Notes: generated by a model not told the origin, from the letters alone. DNA of 64,000 bases from an uncultured Clostridia bacterium (GCA_934747255.1 CAKVGH010000005.1:13222-77221); one strand, 5' to 3'; counted from the first letter of the stretch, positions 1 through 9,090 are shown. Made by a program: numbers and translations.

Positions 1-186
1 TTCTAAAAGTTCTTTTTCGTCAATCATTTTGTTTGCTATGGCAATTTCGCCCGCACTCAATCCGTGACTCGTTTCAACAATGACTTTATCGCCAACTTTA
101 TATTCGTTATTTTGTGGGCTAAAATAGTAAACTTTTCCGCCATAACTTCCTTCAAATTTTACTCCCACTATTTTTTGTTCTGCCAT
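1..186 (-). CDS. ricT: RicT/YaaT PSP1-domain protein, N-terminal part
   Basis: The first 62 codons of a gene that runs off the left edge. The translation begins MAEQKIVGVKFEG and continues with GGKVYYFSP and VGDKVIVETSHGL, the N-terminal pattern of PSP1 proteins (Bacillus YaaT/RicT). In Bacillus the RicAFT complex adjusts RNase Y activity and sporulation or biofilm phosphorelays; that role here is inferred. It overlaps the end of holB by 19 nt, and the order tmk-holB-ricT is the usual Gram-positive one. An AGGAAAAA site precedes the ATG. The C-terminal half, with the family cysteines, is outside the window. Confidence 0.85.
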   Translation of the reverse strand, partial: MAEQKIVGVKFEGSYGGKVYYFSPQNNEYKVGDKVIVETSHGLSAGEIAIANKMIDEKELLE

Positions 187-1124
187 TTTTCCTCCAATAT
201 TTTTAGTAGAAAACTATCTACTATTCCAGACAAATTACCATTATATTTTATTTTATCAAATACCAAATTTATTTCATTTTGAATATTAAGGCAAGCCCTT
301 GTTGTATAAACTAAACTTGCTTTTTTTAGTTTTTCAATTGAAAATTTGTTTTGAACTACATCTTCATTTTTGCAGTTGATTTTAACTATATCAAATAAAA
401 AATTATTAAAAATTGTTAAAATTTCAACAAAATTTTGCTTATTTTGTGATAATTTTATAGAAAATTCTAACATTTGCTTACTATTTACAAAATTTAGTAA
501 CAAATCTAATGCCATATAATAGTTATCAAAAAAGTTACTTTCTTGCTTAATTTGTTCCAAAAGAGTAATGCTTCCATTACAATTTTCCATCAAAATTTGT
601 GCTTTTGATTTTTCCACTCCATCTAGTAGCAACATTAAATCGTTATTATCAAATTTGCTAGGCGAAATAACTTCACATCTAGATACGATAGTAGGAATAA
701 CTTTTGATATGCTTTTTGCAAGCAACAAAATTTTTACAAACTTTGGTGGTTCTTCGAGTGTCTTTAATAATTTGTTTTGGATAAGCAAACTTGCATCATC
801 AAAATTTTTTATAATTACAACTTTATACTCGTTTTCCGCTGGAATTATATTGATTTTATCAAGCAAATCACTAATGTCTTCCATCAAAAGGTTTGTTCCC
901 TTTGGATAAATCAGCGTGTCTAGACTATTGTTTGATATTATTTTTAAGCAACTACTGCAAATTCCACAAGGCTTTTGAGTTTGCTTACAACACAAATTCA
1001 TAGCATACAACTTTGCTAAATTTTCACATAAGACGGTATCAGCCGAATTTAGTAATATAGCATGGCTTGTGCTATCAAATAATCTTTCAAACCTATCTTT
1101 GTAATTTAGTATAAAATTAAGCAT
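168..1124 (-). CDS. holB: DNA polymerase III subunit delta' (clamp loader)
   Basis: A 318-aa AAA+ clamp-loader subunit that helps load the beta sliding clamp in the replisome. Visible signatures are a zinc-knuckle set (C46, C53, C56, C59), LEEPP at 123-127 and the SRC sensor motif at 148-150. No intact Walker A is present, as expected for delta', which does not hydrolyse ATP. Its start overlaps the tmk stop by 8 nt and its end overlaps ricT, so the three genes are translationally coupled in one minus-strand operon. Confidence 0.92.
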   Translation of the reverse strand: MLNFILNYKDRFERLFDSTSHAILLNSADTVLCENLAKLYAMNLCCKQTQKPCGICSSCLKIISNNSLDTLIYPKGTNLLMEDISDLLDKINIIPAENEYKVVIIKNFDDASLLIQNKLLKTLEEPPKFVKILLLAKSISKVIPTIVSRCEVISPSKFDNNDLMLLLDGVEKSKAQILMENCNGSITLLEQIKQESNFFDNYYMALDLLLNFVNSKQMLEFSIKLSQNKQNFVEILTIFNNFLFDIVKINCKNEDVVQNKFSIEKLKKASLVYTTRACLNIQNEINLVFDKIKYNGNLSGIVDSFLLKILEEKWQNKK

Positions 1125-1734
1125 TTATAACATTTTCCTTTTTTAATACTTCTATAACTTTGTTTAACACTTCTTCTTTTGGCATAGTAGCGTCTATTTT
1201 TACAAATCTATTTGGTTCTTTTTTGCAAAGGAGATTATAACCTTCTCTAACCTTTTTGTGATACTCAATGCCCGCTTGTTCAAAAACATCGCCTTTGTCT
1301 GCTCCGCCCTTGCGTTCAAATGCTTTTTGTGGGTCAATATCCAAAAAGAATGTTATTTGTGGATAGCATTCGCCTACGGCAGTTTTTGTTATTTGCATAA
1401 TGGTTTCATCTGCAAGGTGTCCACAATATCCTTGATAAACTCTTGTAGAATCAAAAAATCTATCACAAAAAACAATTTTGCCTAACTTGATTGCTGGCGA
1501 GATTAAATTTTCACATAAGTGACTTCGGCTAGCGGAAAATAAAAGCAACTGTGTTTTTGGTGACAACTCACTTTGTTTTAGTATCTGTCTAATTTTTTCA
1601 CACTCAACCAAACCGCCCGGTTCTCTTGTAACAACATAGTCAATATTTTTTGATTGGCAATAATCAGCAAGCGAGCCAATTAAAGTTGATTTTCCTGAAC
1701 CTTCTCCACCTTCAAAGGTTATAAAATTTTGCAT
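1117..1734 (-). CDS. tmk: Thymidylate kinase
   Basis: A 205-aa cytosolic kinase that phosphorylates dTMP to dTDP, supplying dTTP. The P-loop EGGEGSGKST lies at residues 8-17, TREPGG at 36-41 and the DRF/STRVYQG nucleotide-binding segment at 91-102. Length and motifs are normal. An upstream GAGGTG gives a good SD for the chosen ATG. It is the first gene of the tmk-holB-ricT operon. Confidence 0.95.
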   Translation of the reverse strand: MQNFITFEGGEGSGKSTLIGSLADYCQSKNIDYVVTREPGGLVECEKIRQILKQSELSPKTQLLLFSASRSHLCENLISPAIKLGKIVFCDRFFDSTRVYQGYCGHLADETIMQITKTAVGECYPQITFFLDIDPQKAFERKGGADKGDVFEQAGIEYHKKVREGYNLLCKKEPNRFVKIDATMPKEEVLNKVIEVLKKENVINA

Positions 1735-1750
1735 ATTTCACCTCAATAAT

Positions 1751-1778
1751 ATTTTATCACAACCTAGCATTTGTACAA
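1751..1778 (-). promoter_or_regulatory. Promoter of tmk-holB-ricT
   Basis: On the minus strand, TTGTAC and TAAAAT are separated by 16 nt, with a TGA extension before the -10. It lies 17 nt upstream of the tmk start and just after the greA terminator. Confidence 0.6.
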
Positions 1779-1805
1779 AATAAAAAAGCAAGTATTAAAC
1801 TTGCT
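1778..1805 (-). terminator. Rho-independent terminator of greA
   Basis: On the minus strand AGCAAG pairs with CTTGCT across a 7-nt loop, followed by a T-rich run. It begins only a few nucleotides after the greA stop codon. Confidence 0.8.
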
Positions 1806-1810
1806 AATTA

Positions 1811-2281
1811 TTAAAAACCAATACTTAAAATTTTATATGTGCTTTCGCCACCAGGTGTTTGAACTTTTACAATATCGCCGACCTTTTTGCCAAGCAAAGC
1901 ACTACCTACTGGACTAGTGTTTGAGATTTTTCCAGCAAGTGGGTCACTTTCGTCTTCGCCCATAATTTTGTATTCAACTTCTTCTTCAAATTCTTCGTCA
2001 TAAAGTTTTACTGATGAGCCAACTTGAACAATGTGAGCAGACAAATCGTCTTGCGAAATGATTTTTGCATACTTAATTTTGTTTTCCATCTCGATAATCT
2101 TTGTTTCGAGTTGTGCTTCTTTAAGTTTAGCAGCATCATACTCACTATTTTCTGAAAGGTCGCCGTAACTTTTAGCTTCGCCAATCATTCTTTGAACTTC
2201 TTTTCTTTCAACAGTTTTCATTCTTTCTAGTTCTGCTTTGATTTTTTCCAATCCTTCTTGTGTTATAAAAATTTCTTCCAT
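1811..2281 (-). CDS. greA: Transcription elongation factor GreA
   Basis: A 156-aa factor that rescues backtracked RNA polymerase by stimulating transcript cleavage. The N-terminal coiled coil carries the tip motif GDLSENSEYDAAK, with the acidic residues needed for cleavage, and the C-terminal FKBP-like domain ends in VGDIVKVQTPGGE. The start at MEEIFIT was preferred over an ATG 17 codons upstream because GGGG sits 7 nt before it and the upstream extension is non-conserved leader sequence. It is flanked by its own promoter and terminator, so it is probably monocistronic. Confidence 0.95.
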   Translation of the reverse strand: MEEIFITQEGLEKIKAELERMKTVERKEVQRMIGEAKSYGDLSENSEYDAAKLKEAQLETKIIEMENKIKYAKIISQDDLSAHIVQVGSSVKLYDEEFEEEVEYKIMGEDESDPLAGKISNTSPVGSALLGKKVGDIVKVQTPGGESTYKILSIGF

Positions 2282-2302
2282 AATTACCCCTTTTTTAGTA
2301 AT

Positions 2303-2381
2303 AAAAAAGCAAATTCGCCATTGAATTGCCAAATGTTTTTTATTGATATTGAATTATATATATTTTTTATATGCTTGTCAA
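2303..2381 (-). promoter_or_regulatory. greA promoter and hairpin leader
   Basis: A TTGACA-17-TATAAT promoter is at 2353-2381. The roughly 65-nt leader contains a hairpin (GCAATTC pairing with GAATTTGC around a 6-nt loop, one bulge, 2303-2330) followed by six T residues, 20 nt before the SD. The hairpin plus T-run resembles an attenuator; that function is inference. Confidence 0.6.
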
Positions 2382-2383
2382 CT

Positions 2384-2412
2384 AAAAAACTCGCTTATTT
2401 TACGAGTTTTTT
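2384..2412 (-). terminator. Terminator of the 367-aa hypothetical gene
   Basis: A 10-bp inverted repeat (AAAAAACTCG with CGAGTTTTTT) around a 9-nt loop, with the T-run on the minus strand, 25 nt beyond the stop of the upstream gene. Its edge abuts the greA -35 box. Confidence 0.8.
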
Positions 2413-2436
2413 ATAAAAAATTGACAAAATTTTATG

Positions 2437-3540
2437 TTAGTTGTTAAGTTGTTGTTCTTCTTCGATTTCTTGTTGCTTTTTCTTTGCATCACGAGTTTGT
2501 TTTCTCTTTTTAACGCCAGCAAGTTTGTTTTTTGCCTTTTCGATATCTTCTGGATACAAGTATCCTTCAACAATATCCATAAGTCCATATTTTTTAATTG
2601 CTTTATATACATTATACTTAATTGTAGCATCGTCAATAAATCTTTCTAGACCATAATCAGCAAGTTTAACATATTCATCTGGGTTTGATTTTACAGCAGC
2701 AATAATCAATCTTTTAATGAGTTTGTCATCAAGAGAATCTGTTGGCATATCTCCAAGTAAGCCTTCTAACTTACTATTTTGCTTTGCTGCTTTTCTAACT
2801 GCCTTATACATTGGTTTACCATTATTTACGAGCCATTGTTTTGCTGTGCAAACTCTTAATTGTTGATTATCTTTTTTAATCATAACATTCATAAGTGTTG
2901 CAAAATTTTCAAGTAATTCGCCGTCAATTTTTTGGCTAGGTTGTTTTTTAATCTTCTTCATTTGTTCTACAACTGAAAGTGCATAGTCGTCATAACCTTC
3001 GTGGTATTTAGAAACACCTTCGTACAATCTAATTGCTTTCAAAAGTTCTGTTCTTAAAGTTGTTGTTACTTCCTTTGTAATGTTTTCTGTTACACCAGTT
3101 TTTTCATTAACCTTTGCTTCTACAACTACATTTGAAACTCTTTCTTTCAATGCTTTCAAATCTTTGATTGTTAAAACCAATGGATTTTTAGCAAAAGCAT
3201 CAACAAACACTTCTTTTGTGATATATTTGTCTTGAACTAATTTATCAAGTTTTGCAATAATCATTGGGTTACTCATAACAGCCATACGAACATAATTGCT
3301 ATTTACATTAAGTCCATTTTTATCATTAAAACTTAAAATAAGTTCTGGTTTTCTAACAAGTGCTTCGTAAACCAATTTTTCAAACTTATCTTTGTCTGCT
3401 GACCAGTACTTGCTAGCGTACAAGATAACATCTGGATTTTTTGCAATCAATTTTTTTTGAGTGTTATAGTTTTTAATTTTGCCGAGTTTTTCAATTCCTT
3501 CCTTAGTAGTCAAATCTACTTTTCCTAATAAAAATGCCAT
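2437..3540 (-). CDS. Uncharacterised helical protein, 367 aa
   Basis: No family was recognised. The protein is soluble-looking and mostly helical, with no signal peptide or membrane segment. The N-terminal half has loosely repeated units of the type KNPDVILYAS, RKPELILSF and KNPLVLTIK, which suggests a tandem helical-repeat fold. The C-terminus is a highly charged lysine/glutamine tail (KKRKQTRDAKKKQQEIEEEQQ). The start at MAFLLGK has AAAGGAG upstream; the 21 codons before it are promoter and leader. It is monocistronic between a perfect promoter and a strong terminator, so it is probably well expressed. Confidence 0.75.
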   Translation of the reverse strand: MAFLLGKVDLTTKEGIEKLGKIKNYNTQKKLIAKNPDVILYASKYWSADKDKFEKLVYEALVRKPELILSFNDKNGLNVNSNYVRMAVMSNPMIIAKLDKLVQDKYITKEVFVDAFAKNPLVLTIKDLKALKERVSNVVVEAKVNEKTGVTENITKEVTTTLRTELLKAIRLYEGVSKYHEGYDDYALSVVEQMKKIKKQPSQKIDGELLENFATLMNVMIKKDNQQLRVCTAKQWLVNNGKPMYKAVRKAAKQNSKLEGLLGDMPTDSLDDKLIKRLIIAAVKSNPDEYVKLADYGLERFIDDATIKYNVYKAIKKYGLMDIVEGYLYPEDIEKAKNKLAGVKKRKQTRDAKKKQQEIEEEQQLNN

Positions 3541-3567
3541 ATTAAAATCTCCTTTTTTTACGAGTAA

Positions 3568-3596
3568 ATTATATCGCAACCTTGCCAACTTGTCAA
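3568..3596 (-). promoter_or_regulatory. Promoter of the 367-aa hypothetical gene
   Basis: TTGACA-17-TATAAT on the minus strand, followed by an AAAGGAG SD. The -35 is preceded by GGGTA, a motif repeated at two other hypothetical genes. Confidence 0.8.
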
Positions 3597-3736
3597 TACC
3601 CATTTTTTAATTTTTTTATATAAAAATTCATCAGCAAATTAAGACAAATTTTGACAAATTTATTATGTCAACAAAACTAATACTTTGAATTATTTTTTTA
3701 TAGTTGCACAAAACTAAATTGAATAAAGGAGTAATT

Positions 3737-4153
3737 ATGATAAGTATTATAGCTTTTATAATTGTTATATTTGGGTCATTAAATTGGTTAAGCATTGGGT
3801 TTTTTCAATACGATATTGTTGCTGGATTTTTTGGATACCAAGGCAGTTTGTTTAGCCGAATAGTTTATATTATTGTTGGCATTTCTGCTTGCTGGCTACT
3901 TTTTAGCGTAATCAAAAATAAAGGTAGGTTAAATCCGCAAAAGTTAAAACACGATGAAGCACCAATGTACGACAAGCACGCAAAAATGGAAAAGGCAGTT
4001 AGAGAGTACGAACAGCAAACTCATAACGATGTGCAAGTTGATAAAAACAATACTAGTCCACAAACAGAGCAAGTTGTAAGCAAAGGTTCTAATCAAGAAG
4101 TACCAATTCAAACTGCAAGGGCAAGTCGAAATCACGATAATTATAGTGTTTAA
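3737..4153 (+). CDS. DUF378 family membrane protein
   Basis: A 138-aa protein with two predicted membrane helices at about residues 1-20 and 42-60, joined by SLNWLSIGFFQYDIVAGFFG, the hallmark of DUF378 proteins, whose function is unknown. A long hydrophilic charged C-terminal tail follows. The ATG after AAAGGAG (3725-3731) was chosen; the 11 upstream codons include the SD. It is one of only four plus-strand genes here and converges on pfkA. Confidence 0.8.
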   Translation: MISIIAFIIVIFGSLNWLSIGFFQYDIVAGFFGYQGSLFSRIVYIIVGISACWLLFSVIKNKGRLNPQKLKHDEAPMYDKHAKMEKAVREYEQQTHNDVQVDKNNTSPQTEQVVSKGSNQEVPIQTARASRNHDNYSV

Positions 4154-4213
4154 TTATCTTTATTAAATTTATATTTTTCTTTGGTTTTTTATAAATTTTA
4201 AGCAAATTTTAAT

Positions 4214-4243
4214 AAAAAATGGCACTTTTTATGCCATTTTTTT
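4214..4243. terminator. Bidirectional terminator between DUF378 gene and pfkA
   Basis: AAAAAATGGCA and TGCCATTTTTTT form an 11-bp stem with a short loop and T-runs on both strands, between two convergent genes. Confidence 0.8.
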
Positions 4244-4299
4244 GATTTTTTTAATTTTCAATGATTAAAATGTCATTGAAATATTAACAAAAACTTTCT

Positions 4300-5184
4300 T
4301 TACTTTGTAAAATCAACCGCAACTATCTTGCCATTTTTTGTGCCAATCGCCATTGTTTTTTTGTCTAAAACAATTTGCTTTATTGCCATTTTCGAAAATT
4401 TTTGGGTTAGTAATTTTTCTTGTTTCGTTGGGTTTCCACCCCTTTGCAAATAGCCAAGGATTGTGCTTTTGAAAGTTTTATTTAATTTGTTAGTTAAAAA
4501 CTCTGCAAGACTATTAACATCAAACAAATTTTCTCTAACAACAATTAAAGGAGCATCGCCAAGTTTTTTTGATTGTAATTTTTTTAATATTTCGTCAAAT
4601 GATATTGGGTCAGCCACTACCAAATCAGCATTAGTATTTTTTCCAACTTGAATGGCAATATCTGGGCACTTTCTGCCCATAACTTCAACAACAAATCCCC
4701 TGTCATTGCTTTTCATACTGTCCATCATAATATCAACAGCTTTTGTAGCATTATTAACTGCAGTATCAAACCCAATGGTGTTGTCCGTATAGTAAATATC
4801 GTTATCAATAGTTCCCGGCAAGAAAATTATATTAGGGTAAAACTTTGATAAACTTTTTGCACCACACAAACTACCGTTACCACCAATGACGATTAAATAA
4901 TCAATTTTATTTTTTTTCAGTTGTTCAAGAGCAAGAGCCTTACCTTCGTCAGTCTTAAATAATTCGCTACGACTAGTCTTAATAAAACTACCACCTTGGT
5001 TAAAATTTTCGTCAACTTTGGCTTTTGTTAGTGCAACAAATTCTCCTTTCATTAAACCATTATAACCGTGCAAAACGCCAACAAGATTTAACTTGTTTTT
5101 TTCACACTCGTCAAACAAATATTTAATGCAAGCATTCATTCCACTGGAATCTCCACCGCTTGTCAATACTGCTATTTTTTTCAT
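4300..5184 (-). CDS. pfkA: Divergent ATP-type 6-phosphofructokinase
   Basis: A 294-aa member of the phosphofructokinase family, which phosphorylates fructose 6-phosphate in glycolysis. GGDS-GMN is at 10-17, PGTIDND at 123-129 with catalytic D127, and R162 before VEVMGR. The G in PGTIDND and the G after position 103 indicate ATP rather than PPi use. Several key positions differ from E. coli PfkA, with numbering matching through R162: N103 replaces the Mg-binding Asp in GGDGS, and K239 and Y245 align with substrate-binding R243 and H249. The protein is about 25 residues short at the C-terminus. Position after dnaE is the usual clostridial one. It may be a regulatory or altered-specificity paralogue. 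Confidence 0.85.
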   Translation of the reverse strand: MKKIAVLTSGGDSSGMNACIKYLFDECEKNKLNLVGVLHGYNGLMKGEFVALTKAKVDENFNQGGSFIKTSRSELFKTDEGKALALEQLKKNKIDYLIVIGGNGSLCGAKSLSKFYPNIIFLPGTIDNDIYYTDNTIGFDTAVNNATKAVDIMMDSMKSNDRGFVVEVMGRKCPDIAIQVGKNTNADLVVADPISFDEILKKLQSKKLGDAPLIVVRENLFDVNSLAEFLTNKLNKTFKSTILGYLQRGGNPTKQEKLLTQKFSKMAIKQIVLDKKTMAIGTKNGKIVAVDFTK

Positions 5185-5319
5185 TTTTTCTCTCTTTTTG
5201 TTATTTTTTTATGATTTTTTGTTAATTTTTTAAGCTTTTTTATTTTTTTATTTTTATTTTATATTTTTAATTGCAAATGATTTATAATTTTTAATTGTAA
5301 TATACCACTCGTTTTACCA

Positions 5320-8300
5320 CTACTCATACTTAATGTTTTGTGGTGGCAAAAGTGCAAGAAGTTCAAATTCCATAAGGCTATCGTACTTTACGGTTTCGGT
5401 AAGTTTGAAAGCCTTGCCAGTAACACTGCAACGAATGTAAACTTCGCTAGTACCAATATGGCTAGAAACAATATCCATAACATTATCTAGTAAATCTTTG
5501 TTTTGCGTATCAAATTTTAAGAATAATCTTTTTGGTTTTTCAGTGACTATTTCGTCTTGCTTTTCTTCTTCGTGCTTCCATTCGGTAAAGCCTTCTAGCA
5601 TAACAATTGGTGCCTCGTCTTCCCTAATAGATATTTTTCCCGAAAACTCGCCAATATTATCTTCGTATAAAATTGGTTTTAATTTTGCATAGTTTTTTGG
5701 AAATACCATCACATCAATCTTTCCAAGCAAGTCTTCAACAGTCAAAATAGCCATTTCCTTGTTGCCATTTTTTGTATATGTCTTTTTTACTTCGGCAATA
5801 ATTCCGCCAAACTTTACTTCCATTCCATCTTGCAAGTCGCTGTCACTATTTATTTGATTATCTTCAAAATCATCATCTTGACCATCGTTTGAGTTTTGCG
5901 AATTTTCAATCATACTGGAATTAAAATTGTAACTATCAAATTTACTCAAATAATTATCTAATGGGTGACCAGAAATATAGACACCAACAACTTCTTTTTC
6001 AAGTTTTAACTTAATGTTATCTTGATATTCTGGTTTCACTGGATAGTCAATCTTGTTTATGGTATCGCTGTTTGGAATCAAACTTCCAAATAAGCTTATT
6101 TGTCCGTTGCTTTGTGCCTTTTTATCAACCGATACTCTTTCAGCAATCTTTTCGTAAACTTCCATTAAGACACTTCTTGGCTTGCCAAAACTATCTAATG
6201 CTCCAGACAAAATGAGTGCTTCAATTCCCTTTTTGTTTAAGCCATATTTGTTTGCTCTTGAAATCAAATCATTTATGTCATAGTAGTCGCCGTTAATCTC
6301 TCGTTCTTCAACTAATCTATCACTAATGGCAATGCCCATATTTTTTAACGCACCAAGTCCAAATCTAATGCCACCATTTTCGTAACTAAACAATGTTTTA
6401 CTTTTGTTTACATCTGGTGGGTACACATTATAATTATTTCTCTTTGCATAAAGAATATATTTTGCAATATCTTCAGGCTTATTTAATCTATTGTTTAATA
6501 CACCGATAATGTACTCAACAGGGTAGTAAGTTTTGAGATATGCCGTTTGATAGGTTACAAAAGTATATGCTGCTGCATGAGCCTTATTAAACGCATACGC
6601 CGCAAAACTAATCATTTGGTCGTAAATTTTATTGGCAAATTCTTCCGTTGCACCACGCTTCAATGAGCCTTCGATTGGGTGTTTTGGGTCATCTCTACCA
6701 TTAAGGAAGGTTTTACGCTCGGCAATCATTTCGTCCATGTGCTTTTTACTCATCATACGGCGAACCAAATCGGCTTGTCCAAGTGAATAACCTGCCATAA
6801 CTTGCAAGATGTTCATAACTTGCTCTTGATAGACAATTACACCATAAGTTGGTTCTAGAATTGGTTTTAAGCACTCCATACCATAGTCTATATGCTCTGG
6901 ATCATTTTTGTTTTTAATATAAGTTGGAATACTATCCATTGGACCGGGTCTAAAAAGTGCCGTTCCCGCAATAATATCTTCTAGTTGTCGTGGTTGCAAG
7001 TCTTGAAGGAATTTTTTGAAACCACCGCCTTCAAGTTGGAACACGGCATCTGTTTCACTTGAACAAACTAAATTGTAAACATTTGGGTCGGTATATTCCA
7101 TATTATAAAAGTCAATGTCTTTGTTGTGAACATCTTTAATAATCTTTAACGCACCCTTAATGTCCGAAAGAGTTTCTAAACGCAAAAAGTCCATTTTCAA
7201 AAATCCCAACTCTTCGACATCAATCATATTATATTGGGTAACTATTGTATCTCCCACTCTGGTTAGTGGAATATTCTCGTTCAAAATTTTGTTACAAATA
7301 ACCACACCTGCGGCGTGAACAGATAGATTTCGAGGCATATTTTCTAGTTTAATAGCAATGTCAACCACTCTTTTTACATTTGGATTGTTGTTATAAAGTT
7401 CCACAAGTTCTGGGTTTTTTCTTTTTACATCATCGTCATACTTGGCTTGCAATTCGGCATCGTCAAGTTTTTTATTGGCATCAGCAAGACCAAACATATA
7501 TTTTAAGGTTTCGTGGTCAAACATACCTTTTGTGTCGATAAGTTTTGTAATTTCGTTGACTTCGGCAAATGGCATTCTAAAAACTCTCGCTACATCTTTA
7601 ATAACGGCTTTGGCCTTTAATCGTCCAAAAGTTACAATTCGGCAAACCTTGTCGTAACCATATTTTTGCGTTACATACTGAATAACTTCTTCCGTTCTCT
7701 CTGGCTCAAAGTCAATATCAAAGTCGGGCATAGTTGCTCTTTCTGGGTTCAAAAATCTTTCAAAGAATAAACTATATTTTAATGGGTCTAGTTTTGTAAT
7801 ACCCATACCATAAGCAACAATACTTCCCGCACCGCTTCCACGACCCGGACCAACTGCTATGCCAACGCTTTCGGCATAGTTGATATAATCCCAAACAACC
7901 AAAAAGTAATCGTTAAAGCCCATATTATCAATGGTCCTTAATTCATATTCAAGTCTTTCTTTAATCTCATCAGTAACTACTTTATACTTGGCATATACAC
8001 CATCTGTGGCTAATTGTCTAACATAGTCACGAGATGACATTCCGTTTGGTGCTTTGTAAAGTGGAATTAACGACTTATCTTTTTTGAAATAATACTCTAC
8101 GCACTTGTTTGCAACTTCCACAGTGTTGTGAACAGCATCTTCAAAGCCCTGCAAAACTTCGAGCATTTCTTTTTCGCTTTTAACATAGAACTGGTCGCCA
8201 TACTTCATTCGAGTTGGGTCGTCAAAAGTCTTTTTCATATTGATGCACATTAAAACTTCTTGCGCTTCGCTATCTTCCTTGTTAAGATAATGACAGTCAT

Positions 8301-8970
8301 TTGTGGCAACAAGTTTGATACCCAATTTTTCGCCCATTTCACGCAGTTTTAGTCTAACTTCAAGCTCTTCTGGCATAAAGTGATTTTGTACTTCGAAGTA
8401 AAAATCATCGCCAAAAATTTCTTTCATTTCTAGTGCTAATTTTTCGGCTTCGTCATATCGTCTTGCCAAAATGAGTTTTGGAATATCACCACCAATACAA
8501 GCATTTGTACAAATAAGTCCTTCGTGGTATTTTTTTAGCGTAGCATAATCTATTCGTGGTTTGTAGTAAAAGCCATCTACCGATGCAATACTATTGAGTT
8601 TTGCAAGAGTATGATAGCCAACTTCGTTTTTCGCAAGCAAAATAAGGTGGCTATAATCAATTCCACCCGCCTTAACTGACAAATCTGGTGCAACATAAAA
8701 TTCGCAACCAATAATTGCTTTAATATGTTCCTTTTTGTTATCTTGATTTTCTGGCTTATCGTTCCACTTGTCTATGCCCTTGTTATACTTTTGAACTTCT
8801 TTAAGCAGTTCCGTCGTAGCGTGCATATTGCCGTGGTCAGTAACTGCAACAGCGGGTTGTCCCATCTTTGTTATCTTTTTTATTAGGTCCTTAATTCTTA
8901 TAGCACCATCTAGCAAACTATATTCGGTATGCAAATGAAGGTGTACAAATCCACTTTGTTTATTTTCCAT
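5320..8970 (-). CDS. dnaE: DNA polymerase III alpha subunit (DnaE)
   Basis: A 1216-aa C-family replicative polymerase. The N-terminal PHP domain begins HLHLHTEYS (residues 10-18). The polymerase core shows GPGRGSGAGS at 374-383 and the catalytic aspartates in PDFDIDF at 415-421. Helix-hairpin-helix and OB-fold (VKFGGIIAEVKK) regions follow near the C-terminus. Clostridia usually also carry PolC, with DnaE extending primers; which role applies cannot be told from this window. No SD precedes the start: an extended -10 box ends 6 nt before ATG, suggesting a leaderless mRNA. Confidence 0.96.
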   Translation of the reverse strand: MENKQSGFVHLHLHTEYSLLDGAIRIKDLIKKITKMGQPAVAVTDHGNMHATTELLKEVQKYNKGIDKWNDKPENQDNKKEHIKAIIGCEFYVAPDLSVKAGGIDYSHLILLAKNEVGYHTLAKLNSIASVDGFYYKPRIDYATLKKYHEGLICTNACIGGDIPKLILARRYDEAEKLALEMKEIFGDDFYFEVQNHFMPEELEVRLKLREMGEKLGIKLVATNDCHYLNKEDSEAQEVLMCINMKKTFDDPTRMKYGDQFYVKSEKEMLEVLQGFEDAVHNTVEVANKCVEYYFKKDKSLIPLYKAPNGMSSRDYVRQLATDGVYAKYKVVTDEIKERLEYELRTIDNMGFNDYFLVVWDYINYAESVGIAVGPGRGSGAGSIVAYGMGITKLDPLKYSLFFERFLNPERATMPDFDIDFEPERTEEVIQYVTQKYGYDKVCRIVTFGRLKAKAVIKDVARVFRMPFAEVNEITKLIDTKGMFDHETLKYMFGLADANKKLDDAELQAKYDDDVKRKNPELVELYNNNPNVKRVVDIAIKLENMPRNLSVHAAGVVICNKILNENIPLTRVGDTIVTQYNMIDVEELGFLKMDFLRLETLSDIKGALKIIKDVHNKDIDFYNMEYTDPNVYNLVCSSETDAVFQLEGGGFKKFLQDLQPRQLEDIIAGTALFRPGPMDSIPTYIKNKNDPEHIDYGMECLKPILEPTYGVIVYQEQVMNILQVMAGYSLGQADLVRRMMSKKHMDEMIAERKTFLNGRDDPKHPIEGSLKRGATEEFANKIYDQMISFAAYAFNKAHAAAYTFVTYQTAYLKTYYPVEYIIGVLNNRLNKPEDIAKYILYAKRNNYNVYPPDVNKSKTLFSYENGGIRFGLGALKNMGIAISDRLVEEREINGDYYDINDLISRANKYGLNKKGIEALILSGALDSFGKPRSVLMEVYEKIAERVSVDKKAQSNGQISLFGSLIPNSDTINKIDYPVKPEYQDNIKLKLEKEVVGVYISGHPLDNYLSKFDSYNFNSSMIENSQNSNDGQDDDFEDNQINSDSDLQDGMEVKFGGIIAEVKKTYTKNGNKEMAILTVEDLLGKIDVMVFPKNYAKLKPILYEDNIGEFSGKISIREDEAPIVMLEGFTEWKHEEEKQDEIVTEKPKRLFLKFDTQNKDLLDNVMDIVSSHIGTSEVYIRCSVTGKAFKLTETVKYDSLMEFELLALLPPQNIKYE

Positions 8971-8985
8971 ACTTTTATTATATCA
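8971..8985 (-). promoter_or_regulatory. Leaderless extended -10 promoter of dnaE
   Basis: On the minus strand TGA-TATAAT is followed by 6 nt and then the dnaE ATG. No SD is present and the -35 match is weak. The predicted transcription start falls at or next to the A of ATG. Confidence 0.65.
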
Positions 8986-9090
8986 ACAAACAAAAAAAAT
9001 AGATAACATTTTTTTGATTTTCTGCTGGCAATTTTTTTCTTTTACTGGCATATCATAAATTTTTGTTTATAGCAAAACAGAACTTAAATT

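Noticed and set aside
2282..2332. Longer N-terminus for greA
   Set aside because: The extra 17 residues come from the leader hairpin and SD region and are not conserved.
3672..3705. TTGACA-N-TGTCAA palindrome upstream of the DUF378 gene as an operator
   Set aside because: Short arms in AT-rich DNA and no clear promoter registration; not enough support.
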